A stretch of DNA of 64,000 nucleotides from RGIG1902 sp034926865 (GTDB lineage: Bacteria; Bacillota; Clostridia; Oscillospirales; Butyricicoccaceae), in the NCBI GenBank assembly GCA_034926865.1, contig JAYFQP010000013.1, forward strand, positions 1 to 64,000. Direction: 5' to 3'. Below, in pieces: positions 1 to 8,646 of the stretch (position 1 is the first letter of the stretch; each line of letters starts with the position of its first letter). Under the pieces are notes generated by a model that had not been told where the DNA came from, ran no database searches, and saw only the letters and a program-made list of their open reading frames with translations. Both the position numbers and the translations under genes were made by a program.

Positions 1-912
1 TGTGCTTGAAGACTCAGTCGTAAAAGCCGGGAGTGTCAGGTTGACCTTTACACTCTTGGCGCTGTCCGCCAGTTCGGCTATGCCCTGTGTTCCCAGTTTG
101 CATGCCATTGCCGATGGCAACGTTGTGCTTTCCTTCGGCATAAGAGCTATAAACTCCGTCTTTCCGTCGTCGTATGGAATTACCACTCCATAGGTATCAT
201 CGCTGTTTATGTAACGATAGTTCGAAGAGCTATACATATATTCAGCCTCGCCCTTAGTGCCGTCATAGTTTTGGAACTCATCTTTCCATGTTTCGCTGTC
301 AAACTCTTTTTGCCATGTGCCTTTAAAATAAAGAGAATTCATAAGGGCCATTACAGTTTCCTCTGGAAGATTTTCTCCCAGAAAGTTTTCTATCAAACCG
401 TTTGTCTTATCGCTTGCCCAGCGGTTTATAGCCTCCCTTATAGCATCACTCGAAAGCTTTCCCGAAAACAGATCAGCAGTATATTTGTCTCCCAAATCCT
501 TTATATAGCTCTCAGAAAACTCAACATCCTCATCCGTCCAGACCGACTGCGCAAGCGCTATTTTGGTAGACCCCTTAAGATCCATAAGGTTATTGCCTAT
601 AGTATTCACGGCTTTTGAAATATCGTCAACAGATGCTCCAAGGGTATTCTCAAACTGTGTCAGGGTCTCTCCGCTTGCACCCTCTGCTGTCATAGCCAAC
701 GCTATATAAGCTGAAAGCGGCGAGACCGCAAGGTTTTTCTCTCCGGAATCAAGAAGCCTTACAAGAACAGAGGCAAAATCGTGCGACCCCTTACACTCTT
801 CCGGCAGTTCTGACACATTGCTGTCCTCACCTTTAAAGGGCAGACCATATGCGGCACACCCTGAAAGCAGCCCCATACATAGGGCCATACAAATAGCCAG
901 TATCTTCTTCAT
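1..912 (-). CDS. serpin-family lipoprotein (3' end outside window)
   Basis: The reverse strand from 912 to base 1 is open for 304 codons and runs off the window edge. The N-terminus is a lipoprotein signal: MKK, a hydrophobic stretch, then the lipobox LSGC with the lipidated Cys at about residue 19. The body matches the serpin fold: NLAVSPLSAYIALAMTAEGA near residue 60, the block MNSLYFKGTWQKEF, then FIALMPKE and VNLTLPAF. Serpins are suicide protease inhibitors, usually about 370-420 residues. The reactive-centre loop lies in the missing C-terminal part, so inhibitory capacity cannot be judged here. Expected location is the outer face of the membrane. It is divergent from pyk. The family call is fairly sure; the target protease is unknown. 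Confidence 0.85.
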   Translation of the reverse strand, partial: MKKILAICMALCMGLLSGCAAYGLPFKGEDSNVSELPEECKGSHDFASVLVRLLDSGEKNLAVSPLSAYIALAMTAEGASGETLTQFENTLGASVDDISKAVNTIGNNLMDLKGSTKIALAQSVWTDEDVEFSESYIKDLGDKYTADLFSGKLSSDAIREAINRWASDKTNGLIENFLGENLPEETVMALMNSLYFKGTWQKEFDSETWKDEFQNYDGTKGEAEYMYSSSNYRYINSDDTYGVVIPYDDGKTEFIALMPKESTTLPSAMACKLGTQGIAELADSAKSVKVNLTLPAFTTESSST

Positions 913-1248
913 TACGCCATCTCCTTTGTACGTATATTGCCCGCTGGGTTGCTCCCCAAAGGGTATTATTGCAAACAAATTCCTAGCGGATCACCCGCCG
1001 CTTTACCCCGAAGAATATAACTTCCTCCCCGGAGGATTTTATCCTTATTTTTTTCTAATAATTCACAGCCTGCAAATGCTGACATCATAATTATAGTTCT
1101 GCTTTTATTTAATACCGATTATCTATGCACTTTGTTCCGTGTAAAATAAATTTTACCGCAGCATGCCTTTATTTTATCCATTTTTTAGTGTATGCTATTT
1201 ATGTAAAAATACATCAAAACGTAACATAATACCCATTGGAGGTAGCTT
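913..1248. promoter_or_regulatory. divergent serpin/pyk intergenic region
   Basis: This 336-base AT-rich gap separates the divergent serpin and pyk genes and contains no credible coding region. A perfect minus-strand -10 (TATAAT, 1095-1090) could serve the serpin, with only a weak -35 about 17 bases upstream. A TATGCT hexamer at 1191-1196 is a weak candidate -10 for pyk. The pyk ribosome site GGAGGT is clear, a few bases before the ATG at 1249. No operator dyad stands out. Confidence 0.35.
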
Positions 1249-2664
1249 ATGAGAAGAACAAAAATTGTATGTACAGTCGGCCCAGCCGTAGACACAGAAG
1301 AAAAGATCGAAAAGCTTATGCTTGCCGGTATGGATGCGGCAAGATTCAATTTCTCTCACGGCACCCATGAAAGCCATCTTGCCACCCTTGAAAAAGTCAA
1401 GCGTGTGCGAGACCGTCTCGGCCTTCCCATCGCCGCCATTCTTGACACAAAAGGCCCGGAAATAAGAATAAAAACCTTCAAAGACGGAAAAATCACTTTA
1501 AACCAAGGTGACACCTTTACGCTGACTACTGCGAGCATAGACGGGGATAATACTCGGGTCTCAGTTACCTATGATAATCTTCACAAGGAGCTTACTGTTG
1601 GCAGCCCAGTTTTAATTGATGACGGCCTTGTCGGGCTGGAAGTCGAAAAGATAGAGGGTGCGGATATCGTATGCCGCGTTATCTCCGGCGGAGATCTGTC
1701 AAACAACAAAAGTATAAACCTGCCCGCTTCAAATATCCGTCTGCCGTCGATGACGGAAAAAGACAAGGCCGATATCGTGTTCGGCATAGAAAACGGATTT
1801 GATTTCATTGCAGCTTCCTTTGTCCGCAAAGCTTCTGACATCGAAGATATCAGAGCTCTATTAAAGGCAAACGGCGGCGGAAATATTGCCATAATCGCAA
1901 AAATAGAAAACCGCGAGGGCGTTGACAATATGGAAGAGATCCTGACGGCTGCTGACGGTGTTATGGTAGCCAGAGGCGATTTAGGTGTCGAGATCCCTGC
2001 ATATGAGGTTCCTCCTATTCAGAAAAAGATGATCGAAATGAGTATCCGCATGGGAAAAACGGTCATCACGGCCACCCAAATGCTAGATTCGATGATACGA
2101 AATCCCCGCCCAACGCGCGCCGAGGTATCAGACGTTGCAAATGCAGTATTTGACGGCTCTTCAGCCGTTATGCTCTCAGGTGAAACCGCCTCCGGAAAAT
2201 ATCCGATCGAGAGCGTTGACACTATGGCAAAAATAGTTGAGGCAGCAGAACAGTCTATCAACTACTGGAAACGCTTCGCGTCAAGAGACAGCTTCTCAGC
2301 TGATATTCCAACCGCCATCTCCCACACAGCGTGCATGACCGCACGGGATCTTGGCGCCCGCGCCATCCTTGCCGCCACTACCTCAGGATATACCGCGCGC
2401 TCAATCGCCCGATTCATGCCCGGATGCCCTATTGCGGCTATGACCACAACCGAGGTTGTGCGCCGCAGTCTTGCGCTGACCTGGGGTGTGCGAGCATATC
2501 TGGCAGGCTCGGCAGACTCAACTGACAGAATGTTCAGCCTTTGCTCAGATACCGCAAAAAAAGAAGGCATCGCCGATATCGGCGACAGAGTTGTAATAAC
2601 CGCCGGCGTTCCGCTCGGCTGCAGCGGCACCACAAACCTGATCAAAGCCGACGTCATAAAGTAG
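1249..2664 (+). CDS. pyk: pyruvate kinase
   Basis: Pyruvate kinase converts phosphoenolpyruvate and ADP to pyruvate and ATP, the last step of cytosolic glycolysis. The 471-residue protein starts RRTKIVCTVGPA, has the substrate-binding ARFNFSHG and DTKGPEIR blocks, the IAKIENREGV segment with the catalytic Lys, MVARGDLGVEIP, and the helix VITATQMLDSMI. The B domain is present at roughly residues 70-170. The length matches the short form without the extra PEP-utiliser-like C-terminal domain of Bacillus PykA. The start follows GGAGGT. It appears monocistronic or co-transcribed with the small tautomerase gene 79 bases downstream. Confidence 0.97.
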   Translation: MRRTKIVCTVGPAVDTEEKIEKLMLAGMDAARFNFSHGTHESHLATLEKVKRVRDRLGLPIAAILDTKGPEIRIKTFKDGKITLNQGDTFTLTTASIDGDNTRVSVTYDNLHKELTVGSPVLIDDGLVGLEVEKIEGADIVCRVISGGDLSNNKSINLPASNIRLPSMTEKDKADIVFGIENGFDFIAASFVRKASDIEDIRALLKANGGGNIAIIAKIENREGVDNMEEILTAADGVMVARGDLGVEIPAYEVPPIQKKMIEMSIRMGKTVITATQMLDSMIRNPRPTRAEVSDVANAVFDGSSAVMLSGETASGKYPIESVDTMAKIVEAAEQSINYWKRFASRDSFSADIPTAISHTACMTARDLGARAILAATTSGYTARSIARFMPGCPIAAMTTTEVVRRSLALTWGVRAYLAGSADSTDRMFSLCSDTAKKEGIADIGDRVVITAGVPLGCSGTTNLIKADVIK

Positions 2665-2743
2665 CCGGCCTCTCGGTTTGCACTTATGTTCGGCCCTGCT
2701 TTTGTGCAAAAATATTTAAATATATTATAAGGAGGCACACCCT

Positions 2744-2953
2744 ATGCCACATGTAGCAGTTATGATGTATCCGGGAAGAACTGAGGAATCCAAAAAGAAC
2801 CTTGCTGAAAAAATAAGGAATGTTGTAATGGAAGAATTCAATGTTCCGGAAACAGCGGTATCTGTCTCAATGTTTGATATTGAGAAAGAAGCTTTCCCAA
2901 AAGCCATGGAAAAGATTCCCCATGAAAACATAGTCCTAGGCGCAAAGAAATAA
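2744..2953 (+). CDS. 4-oxalocrotonate tautomerase-like small protein
   Basis: This 69-residue protein begins Met-Pro. In the tautomerase superfamily Pro1, exposed after Met removal, is the catalytic base, so the start is well fixed and is preceded by AAGGAGG. The segment GRTEESKKNLAEKIRNVV is the typical helix of this family, and the length fits the 60-70-residue 4-OT class that assembles as hexamers. The substrate is unknown; relatives tautomerise 2-hydroxymuconate or dehalogenate. It may share the pyk transcript and is followed directly by a strong terminator. Confidence 0.8.
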   Translation: MPHVAVMMYPGRTEESKKNLAEKIRNVVMEEFNVPETAVSVSMFDIEKEAFPKAMEKIPHENIVLGAKK

Positions 2954-2958
2954 TGATT

Positions 2959-2992
2959 CTCCCCGGCCTTCTTCTAAGCCGGGGAGCTTTTG
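2959..2992 (+). terminator. intrinsic terminator after tautomerase gene
   Basis: Perfect 9-bp GC-rich stem CTCCCCGGC (2959-2967) and GCCGGGGAG (2978-2986) with a 10-base loop, followed by CTTTTGT. It would end the pyk-tautomerase transcript. Confidence 0.85.
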
Positions 2993-3112
2993 TATCAGAA
3001 AAACCGCAGAAAGCAAAAAATCTTTATTATTTTTGTATACTGGCAATCAATAAGCTGTGTTATAATCAAATATTATTTATACTATCTCTGCGCCTAAAAA
3101 GGAGGCGATCCC

Positions 3113-3895
3113 ATGGCGGAAGTTTCTCGCGAGGGCTACGAACCTGAAAAAATAATAGCCGGCATACTTGACATAGGTGAGTTGCTTTTGATAAGCGGAG
3201 CAGAGATTATGCGCGTAGAAGATACAATCTCCCGCTTGTGTCAGGAATATGGCTTTGCCAAAGCTGATGTATTCACCATAACCTCAAGCATTGTTATAAC
3301 GGCTGCCACTACCGAGGGCCATATTTTTACGCAGACAAGACGTATTCGCACCCGCGATACAGATCTTGGACGTGTAGAGCGTGTGAATGCCCTCTCACGT
3401 AGCCTCTGCGCCGCTCCATTGCCTGCCGACAAGCTTAAAGAGGCCATCGAGAAAGTAACAGTTGGAAAAACATATAGTAAGCCAACCCTTCTTCTTCTTT
3501 ACGGAATAATCTCAGCTGCCTTTTCAGTATTTTTCGGAGGAAGCCTGCACGATGCCTTTGCAGCCTTTATATCAGGAATTGTTCTCTACGGAGCTCTGGA
3601 ATTTGGTAAAATATTGCGCCTCAACGGAGTTCTTCTCAATATCCTGTGCAGCGGTGTCACAGCGCTTGCGGTAGTCTTGATCTGCGCGCTTGGCATTGGC
3701 GAAAACCCAGACAAAATAATTATTGGCAATATAATGCTATTGATACCGGGCCTCGCCCTTACCTCCTCGCTCAGAGATATAATAAACGGCGATACTATAT
3801 CAGGGCTGCTTGGCCTCAGCGAAGCTCTGATAAAAGCGTTTGCCATTGCAATAGGCTCGGCGGCTGTTCTTAGCAGTCTTGGAGGTCTTGTATGA
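3113..3895 (+). CDS. threonine/serine exporter, N-terminal half (ThrE/YjjP-like)
   Basis: The 260-residue protein matches the ThrE N-terminal half (formerly DUF1212). It has the cytosolic block GELLLISGAEIMRVEDTI near residues 22-40, then about five hydrophobic segments from residue 125 to the end. In the two-component form it pairs with a small four-helix membrane partner, encoded here by the next gene, which overlaps by four bases (ATGA). The pair is expected to export L-threonine/L-serine or, as proposed for E. coli YjjP/YjjB, dicarboxylates such as succinate. The start follows a GGAGG site about 8 bases upstream. Confidence 0.85.
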   Translation: MAEVSREGYEPEKIIAGILDIGELLLISGAEIMRVEDTISRLCQEYGFAKADVFTITSSIVITAATTEGHIFTQTRRIRTRDTDLGRVERVNALSRSLCAAPLPADKLKEAIEKVTVGKTYSKPTLLLLYGIISAAFSVFFGGSLHDAFAAFISGIVLYGALEFGKILRLNGVLLNILCSGVTALAVVLICALGIGENPDKIIIGNIMLLIPGLALTSSLRDIINGDTISGLLGLSEALIKAFAIAIGSAAVLSSLGGLV

Positions 3896-4353
3896 AAGCG
3901 ATGATAATTCAAACTTTTATGGGGTGTATCGGTGCCGTAGGGTTTGCCCTGCTGTTTAACATAAGAGATAGAAAGCTTATATGGATCGGCGTAGGCGGAA
4001 CTCTGGGTTGGACGGCATATCTCCTCTGCATAAGCATGGGAGAAAATGTTTTTACCTCCCTATTTTTTGCCACAGCCACAGTTGTAACCTTCAGCGAAGT
4101 TTTGGCCCGCCTTATAAAGGCGCCAATAATCATGCTTATGGTCCCTATGTTGATACCCTTGATTCCAGGCGGAGACCTTTATTACACCATGCGTTTTTTT
4201 ATTGAAAACAAATACAGCTATTTTGGAGAAAGCGCTCGTTTGCTTTTGGTCCAGGCAGGGGCTATCGCCGTAGGTATTATCACGATGACCTCGGTTATGA
4301 GCATGCTTTTTAAGCTCATTTACAGATATAAAAACTTAAGGGCTCAGAAATAA
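3892..4353 (+). CDS. threonine/serine exporter, C-terminal half (YjjB-like)
   Basis: This 153-residue, very hydrophobic protein resembles the ThrE C-terminal half (DUF3815). It has about four membrane segments, with PMLIPLIPGGDLYYTM near residues 83-98; the PLIPGG turn is characteristic of the family. Its ATG overlaps the stop of the upstream N-terminal half, indicating translational coupling and a hetero-oligomeric exporter. Substrate specificity cannot be told from sequence. A strong bidirectional terminator follows. Confidence 0.82.
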   Translation: MKAMIIQTFMGCIGAVGFALLFNIRDRKLIWIGVGGTLGWTAYLLCISMGENVFTSLFFATATVVTFSEVLARLIKAPIIMLMVPMLIPLIPGGDLYYTMRFFIENKYSYFGESARLLLVQAGAIAVGIITMTSVMSMLFKLIYRYKNLRAQK

Positions 4354-4354
4354 A

Positions 4355-4395
4355 AACACACGCTGCAGCGGGTAATAGACGCTGCAGCGTGTGTT
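4355..4395. terminator. bidirectional terminator between convergent genes
   Basis: Nearly perfect 16-bp stem around GCTGCAGC, loop GGTAATAGA, with an A-run on the left and a T-run on the right. It serves the plus-strand exporter pair and the convergent minus-strand gene ending at 4425. Confidence 0.9.
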
Positions 4396-4424
4396 AATTT
4401 TATCATTACGTCAAATCTTATGCG

Positions 4425-5978
4425 CTATCTTTCGGCCACCACAAAAGCATCCGGCAGACGTCTGCCATTTTCCTTATCCCCGGCAGAGGGCTTTGTAATC
4501 TTTCTGCCGTTATAGTACATTATGCTTGATGATCCGCCGTCAAGGTTACATGCCTGATAAGCCCCATATCTAAGCATGACTTCCGCCAAATCTTCCATGG
4601 TGCAGCCTATGGAATAGCCTGCCTGCCTGCCATCTACAACCAAAAGCAATACCTGACCGTCGACGGTCTGGCCTATGGCACTTCTGGGTGATATTCCCCA
4701 GCCCGCAGAACCCTCAACTGCCTTATCCCCGTTATATACAAGAACAGGCTTAAATTCTACCGCATCTCTCAGATGATTTTTATCTTTATATTTTCCGATA
4801 TTCAAAACATCATCATAATCAAAGCCTATAGTCTTGTTATTGCCACCCGACCAGTTGGAATAAGTCTCACCATCGCTTATCACAAGGCCATGAGGCATGC
4901 CCCCATTCCCATGCCCCTCTGGATCATAAAACCCGCTGGCGTTTATTGCAAGAACCGCCCCTTCCTGCTTCGCAATATCCGCAATAATCGAGCCAACCTC
5001 CCCAAAGCTGGACGAAAGCCCTAGGCTTATCTGTGCCGGGTTTTTAATTATGGCTAGCTTGCCTTGAAAATCCGCTCCATCAATATGGATAATCGTAATA
5101 CCATTTTTCGTATCTATGGCAATTACTCTGTCTCCTTTTATAGTCTTTATCCCAGTATCTTTATCGTCAAGACCTGCCTTATCTATTAAAAGATACCCAT
5201 CATCGATGACATCATCTCCATGCTCATCAAGATATTGATTGAAGCTCTCTTCGTCTATCTCGCTATAAAGAGAGAAGAAGTTCTTTTTAAGCTTGCTCCA
5301 TTTTATCTTTTTATCTGCATTATTGAGTGCATCTATTGACCAATTAGTATCAATATTTTCCTGATTCTGTTCCATGTCGGTGCGCTCAGACATAGTTTTT
5401 TCAATAACAAAATTAGGTATAAAAGATGTAGCAAGCCACTGGTGCGTCATTGTTCCCATGGCTGTTTCAATATATATATCGCGCCATTTCTTTATAAAAG
5501 GTATATCTGAAAAAACCACTAGTGAATAAAGCCCCACAAGAAGAAGTACCGAACAAATCAGCTTTTGAAGCCGCTTTTTCTTACTAAGGGGCTTTTTTAA
5601 TCCTGTTTGCGGTCTTTGCATCGCGTTTTGCTTGTCCTTCCGTTCGCCCTTCTGATCGTTACGCCTCCTTGGGCGTTCCTCAGATTCATATTTCTCTGGT
5701 TGCTTAACTTCGGAAATGCCTTGATTAACTGTCTTGAGATCACCCACATTTAATAAAGCATCACCTGCCGCTTTTTCTGTCGTTTTTTCCGGCTCTTCCT
5801 TTGGCTTCCATACCATGGTTGCGTCATTTGCATCTCCGGCTAACTTATCCTGCTCCGGCTTGGTGCTGATGCCATATACAGCGGAAATATATATATCTCT
5901 TACTATTGCATCAATCTCCTCAGGGGTTTTTTCTCTGTTCTCCCCGGAATCACAGGGCTTTTCATCGTTTAAACTCAT
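4425..5978 (-). CDS. membrane-anchored phosphodiester glycosidase (NAGPA/DUF2233 family)
   Basis: The 517-residue protein has a charged, low-complexity cytosolic N-terminus (about residues 1-136), one transmembrane helix at about 139-156, and an extracytoplasmic C-terminal domain of the phosphodiester glycosidase family (NAGPA-like). Diagnostic blocks are AINASGFYDPEG, HGLVISDGE and, near the C-terminus, ACNLDGGSSSIMYYNG. Related enzymes cleave N-acetylglucosamine-1-phosphodiesters; in Gram-positive bacteria a wall teichoic acid or exopolysaccharide substrate is plausible but not shown here. The long disordered N-terminus is unusual and may be a regulatory or interaction tail. The ATG at 5978 follows a GGAGG site. 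Confidence 0.8.
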   Translation of the reverse strand: MSLNDEKPCDSGENREKTPEEIDAIVRDIYISAVYGISTKPEQDKLAGDANDATMVWKPKEEPEKTTEKAAGDALLNVGDLKTVNQGISEVKQPEKYESEERPRRRNDQKGERKDKQNAMQRPQTGLKKPLSKKKRLQKLICSVLLLVGLYSLVVFSDIPFIKKWRDIYIETAMGTMTHQWLATSFIPNFVIEKTMSERTDMEQNQENIDTNWSIDALNNADKKIKWSKLKKNFFSLYSEIDEESFNQYLDEHGDDVIDDGYLLIDKAGLDDKDTGIKTIKGDRVIAIDTKNGITIIHIDGADFQGKLAIIKNPAQISLGLSSSFGEVGSIIADIAKQEGAVLAINASGFYDPEGHGNGGMPHGLVISDGETYSNWSGGNNKTIGFDYDDVLNIGKYKDKNHLRDAVEFKPVLVYNGDKAVEGSAGWGISPRSAIGQTVDGQVLLLVVDGRQAGYSIGCTMEDLAEVMLRYGAYQACNLDGGSSSIMYYNGRKITKPSAGDKENGRRLPDAFVVAER

Positions 5979-6391
5979 CAGCGCCCCTCCTTAAAACCTT
6001 TGTTCCGCCATATTGACCGCATAGATCCGTTGTTTGTTTCGCAATTGATTGTTACCAAACAGTAAAATATTATTGCCGCTATCCTAAATCCCAACCTTAT
6101 ACATGCTTTAAACGATAAAAGACAGCCAATGCTGCCTTTTTTATACAAAACCCGATACGCTCTGCCGTCAAATTATATCACTTGGCAAACCTTCTGTCAT
6201 CTTAAAAAGGAGCACAATCTGCACAAAAATATTGGATTTTTCAAAGTTTTAATCTATCGTTTTAACGTGTTTATCTTTAATATGCCCGATTCTCAATAAA
6301 TTCATCCGTAGTCTTTATTCCTTCTTGTTCTTCGGCTGAAAAGATTTGGTTTCAAAAGAAAATTAACTTAAATTAGCAAAAGCAATTATTA
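5979..6391. other. AT-rich divergent intergenic region
   Basis: About 410 bases with no supported gene. It contains one compact hairpin at 6117-6142 (AAAAGACAGC, loop CAAT, GCTGCCTTTT, one mismatched pair) with a T-run on the plus strand. No plus-strand gene precedes it, so it could be a leader attenuator for the minus-strand glycosidase, a relic, or the end of an unannotated short transcript. The rest shows no clear structure. Confidence 0.4.
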
Positions 6392-6427
6392 TTGTATATA
6401 TAAAACTTTAATGCTACAATAAAGTTT
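6392..6427 (+). promoter_or_regulatory. merR promoter with overlapping 25-bp dyad
   Basis: A sigma-A-like promoter TTGTAT (6392-6397), 17-bp spacer, TACAAT (6415-6420) lies just before the MerR-family gene. A perfect inverted repeat, AAACTTTA (6403-6410) and TAAAGTTT (6420-6427) with a 9-base gap, covers the spacer and -10. This is the expected place for an autoregulatory operator. The predicted leader is very short. Confidence 0.55.
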
Positions 6428-6439
6428 GAGGTGACTAAC

Positions 6440-7279
6440 ATGGACTACTCCCGCCTTACAATAAGCCAAATGGCAAAAATAAACCATCTTACCGCTCAGA
6501 CACTTCGCTATTATGAACAAGAAGGGCTTCTGACCCCTGACATCATCAATCCCGAAACCGGCTACCGCTATTATCATATAAAGCAAAATGCCAGGCTTGA
6601 TATGATAAAATATCTCAAATCTCTTGGCATAAGCCTCAAGGAAATCAAAGAACATTTTCAAGCAGATGACCGAGAGCAAATAATCGATCTGCTTCAGAAA
6701 AAACAATCCCAAATTGATGATCACATTTTTGAGCTGAAACTTCAGAAAAAAGCTATAAAGCGCACGGTAGAGAGCATCCAGCAGTATGAGTGCTCTCCCC
6801 CTGACGGCACAATCGTTCTCGAATTTATCCCCAGGCGAGATATTTTCTGCCACGACTGGGGCATAAATTTTTACGATGGTGACATTTCCCTGTATGAACA
6901 AATGCTTCGCAGCCTCAAAGAGACCTTTCGCAACAAAAGAATCCCCGATATATACCTTAGTCGCGCTGGAACCATCATGCCGCGTGAAGCAATATTCAAA
7001 AATCAATTCTACTCAAGCGTGATATTTGTTGTTGCAGACAGAGAATTTATAGACGATGCTCTTTTATCGTCCCTGTCGGCCTCCACATATCTCTGTATAT
7101 ACTGTGATGATTTTGAAAAAGAGAGGGAATACGCCCAACAGCTTTTTGCTCACGCAGCCGAAAAGGGCTACATCATCAGTGGCGATTATATTTGCGAAAT
7201 CATCCACGAGCCCCCTGCCCCAAGCCGCTCTGACAGAAAGATGTTTCTTAGGCTGCAGATTCCTGTCAAATTTTCTTAA
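6440..7279 (+). CDS. MerR-family transcriptional regulator with effector domain
   Basis: The N-terminal MerR winged helix is clear: LTISQMAKINHLTAQTLRYY, then NPETGYRYYHI, followed by a dimerisation coiled coil around residues 80-125. The remaining roughly 155 residues resemble the GyrI-like ligand-binding domains of BmrR/BltR-type regulators, so a small-molecule effector is likely. I chose the ATG at 6440 over an in-frame GTG at 6431 because GAGGTGA sits 5 bases before the ATG. The gene is followed, 10 bases after its stop, by a promoter with the 19-bp spacer that MerR proteins act on. It therefore probably controls the downstream oxidoreductase, and perhaps itself. Confidence 0.88.
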   Translation: MDYSRLTISQMAKINHLTAQTLRYYEQEGLLTPDIINPETGYRYYHIKQNARLDMIKYLKSLGISLKEIKEHFQADDREQIIDLLQKKQSQIDDHIFELKLQKKAIKRTVESIQQYECSPPDGTIVLEFIPRRDIFCHDWGINFYDGDISLYEQMLRSLKETFRNKRIPDIYLSRAGTIMPREAIFKNQFYSSVIFVVADREFIDDALLSSLSASTYLCIYCDDFEKEREYAQQLFAHAAEKGYIISGDYICEIIHEPPAPSRSDRKMFLRLQIPVKFS

Positions 7280-7289
7280 TTTTTAGCTA

Positions 7290-7320
7290 TTGACTTTAAC
7301 CTTACTTTAAGGTTTATACT
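7290..7320 (+). promoter_or_regulatory. MerR-type promoter with 19-bp spacer and operator dyad
   Basis: TTGACT (7290-7295) and TATACT (7315-7320) are near-consensus hexamers separated by 19 bp, the over-long spacing typical of MerR-activated promoters. The spacer holds the dyad AACCTTA-CTT-TAAGGTT (7298-7314), perfect over 7-bp arms. The position directly after the merR gene and before the oxidoreductase makes this a convincing MerR operator. Confidence 0.85.
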
Positions 7321-7382
7321 AAGAATGTAAAGTTTGTTTTGATTTTAACAAACAAAAACATTTTGAAAGTGAGGGTTTTAAA

Positions 7383-8411
7383 GTGCAAAAAATTCGTGTG
7401 GTTCAGTATGGGTGCGGTAAAATGTCAAAGTACATTTTGCGCTATCTATATGAAAATGGTGCCGAAATTGTCGGCGCGATTGATGTCAATCCTGCCATCA
7501 TCGGCATGGATGTCGGCGAGTATGCAGGGCTCGGCTTTAAGCTTGGCGTTACCATACGCAATGATGCCGATGCTGTGCTTGACGAATGTGACCCCGATAT
7601 AGCAGTAGTGACCCTTTTCAGCTTTGTAAACGATATGTATGCTCACTTTGAAAGGTGCGCCAAACGTGGCATCAATGTCATCTCCACATGCGAAGAGGCC
7701 ATATATCCATGGACTACCTCCTCTGCCTTGACCAATAAGCTCGATAAGCTTGCCAAGGAAAACGGCTGTACAATCGTAGGTTCAGGCATGCAGGATATCT
7801 TTTGGGTTAATATGGTCGCTCTTGTCGCCGGCGGTTGCCATCGTATAGATAAGATAGAGGGGGCCGTCAGCTACAATGTTGAGGATTATGGTCTTGCCCT
7901 TGCCAAAGCCCACGGTGCTGGCCTTACCCCAGAAGAGTTCGAAGCTCAGATCGCCCATCCGACTTCCTTTGATCCTGCCTATGTATGGAACTCCAACGAA
8001 TGCCTCTGCCAGAAAATGGGCTGGACAATAAAAGCTCAGACGCAGAAGGCTGTTCCTTATTATTATGACACAGACCTTTATTCTGATACCCTTAAGGCGG
8101 TTATTCCAAAGGGCAACGCTATTGGCATGAGTGCCGTTGTTACAACAGAGACCTTCCAGGGGCCAATCATCGAGACGCAGTGCATAGGCAAAGTCTATGG
8201 CCCGGACGATGGCGATATGTGCGACTGGAAAATCAAGGGCGAGCCCGACACCACCTTCTATGTACAAAAGCCTGCCACTGTAGAGCACACCTGCTCTACT
8301 ATTGTCAACCGAATTCCCACTGTGCTCAAAGCCCCTGCCGGATACATAACTGTAGACCAGCTTGATGAGATTTCTTATCTCAGCTATCCCATGCATTTTT
8401 ATGTAGATTGA
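7383..8411 (+). CDS. NAD(P)-dependent amine dehydrogenase, 2,4-diaminopentanoate dehydrogenase-like
   Basis: The 342-residue protein has a Rossmann N-terminus (VVQYGCGKMSKYI) and the overall layout of the dihydrodipicolinate reductase-like family that includes 2,4-diaminopentanoate dehydrogenase of clostridial ornithine fermentation. Family-like segments include VISTCEEAIYPW, GSGMQDIFWVNMV and the C-terminal PAGYITVDQL. The likely reaction is reversible NAD(P)-linked oxidative deamination of a small diamino or amino acid. No other ornithine-fermentation gene lies nearby, so the substrate is open. Translation starts at a GTG preceded by a GAGGG-like site. The MerR-type promoter just upstream implies inducible expression. 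Confidence 0.75.
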   Translation: MQKIRVVQYGCGKMSKYILRYLYENGAEIVGAIDVNPAIIGMDVGEYAGLGFKLGVTIRNDADAVLDECDPDIAVVTLFSFVNDMYAHFERCAKRGINVISTCEEAIYPWTTSSALTNKLDKLAKENGCTIVGSGMQDIFWVNMVALVAGGCHRIDKIEGAVSYNVEDYGLALAKAHGAGLTPEEFEAQIAHPTSFDPAYVWNSNECLCQKMGWTIKAQTQKAVPYYYDTDLYSDTLKAVIPKGNAIGMSAVVTTETFQGPIIETQCIGKVYGPDDGDMCDWKIKGEPDTTFYVQKPATVEHTCSTIVNRIPTVLKAPAGYITVDQLDEISYLSYPMHFYVD

Positions 8412-8493
8412 TCTTTGATTTTTGTTTATAAATACTTATCCTTTATAAACCCTAACCCTTAGATATATCCCCGGCTTATTATAGTGAACAAAT

Positions 8494-8535
8494 AAAAACA
8501 CAGGGCATTCCTTGTATGGAATGCCCTGTGTTTTT
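8494..8535. terminator. strong bidirectional terminator
   Basis: Perfect 18-bp stem (8494-8511 and 8518-8535) with loop TTGTAT, A-run on the left and T-run on the right. It lies between the convergent dehydrogenase and cheX genes and can end both transcripts. Confidence 0.92.
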
Positions 8536-8646
8536 ATTAAGTGCTGCAGCTTGCGATAACATCCGGAAATTTTTCTAAACCATTATACATCAGAGGCCTT
8601 CCGCCTGCATTATACAATCCAGCCGGTGAAGGCATAAACATATATG

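Noticed and set aside
2262..2738. 158-codon open frame antisense to pyk
   Set aside because: It is fully antisense to the conserved pyruvate kinase and has no family features; similar long antisense frames over gyrA, dnaA, mnmG and the enolase genes were dismissed for the same reason.
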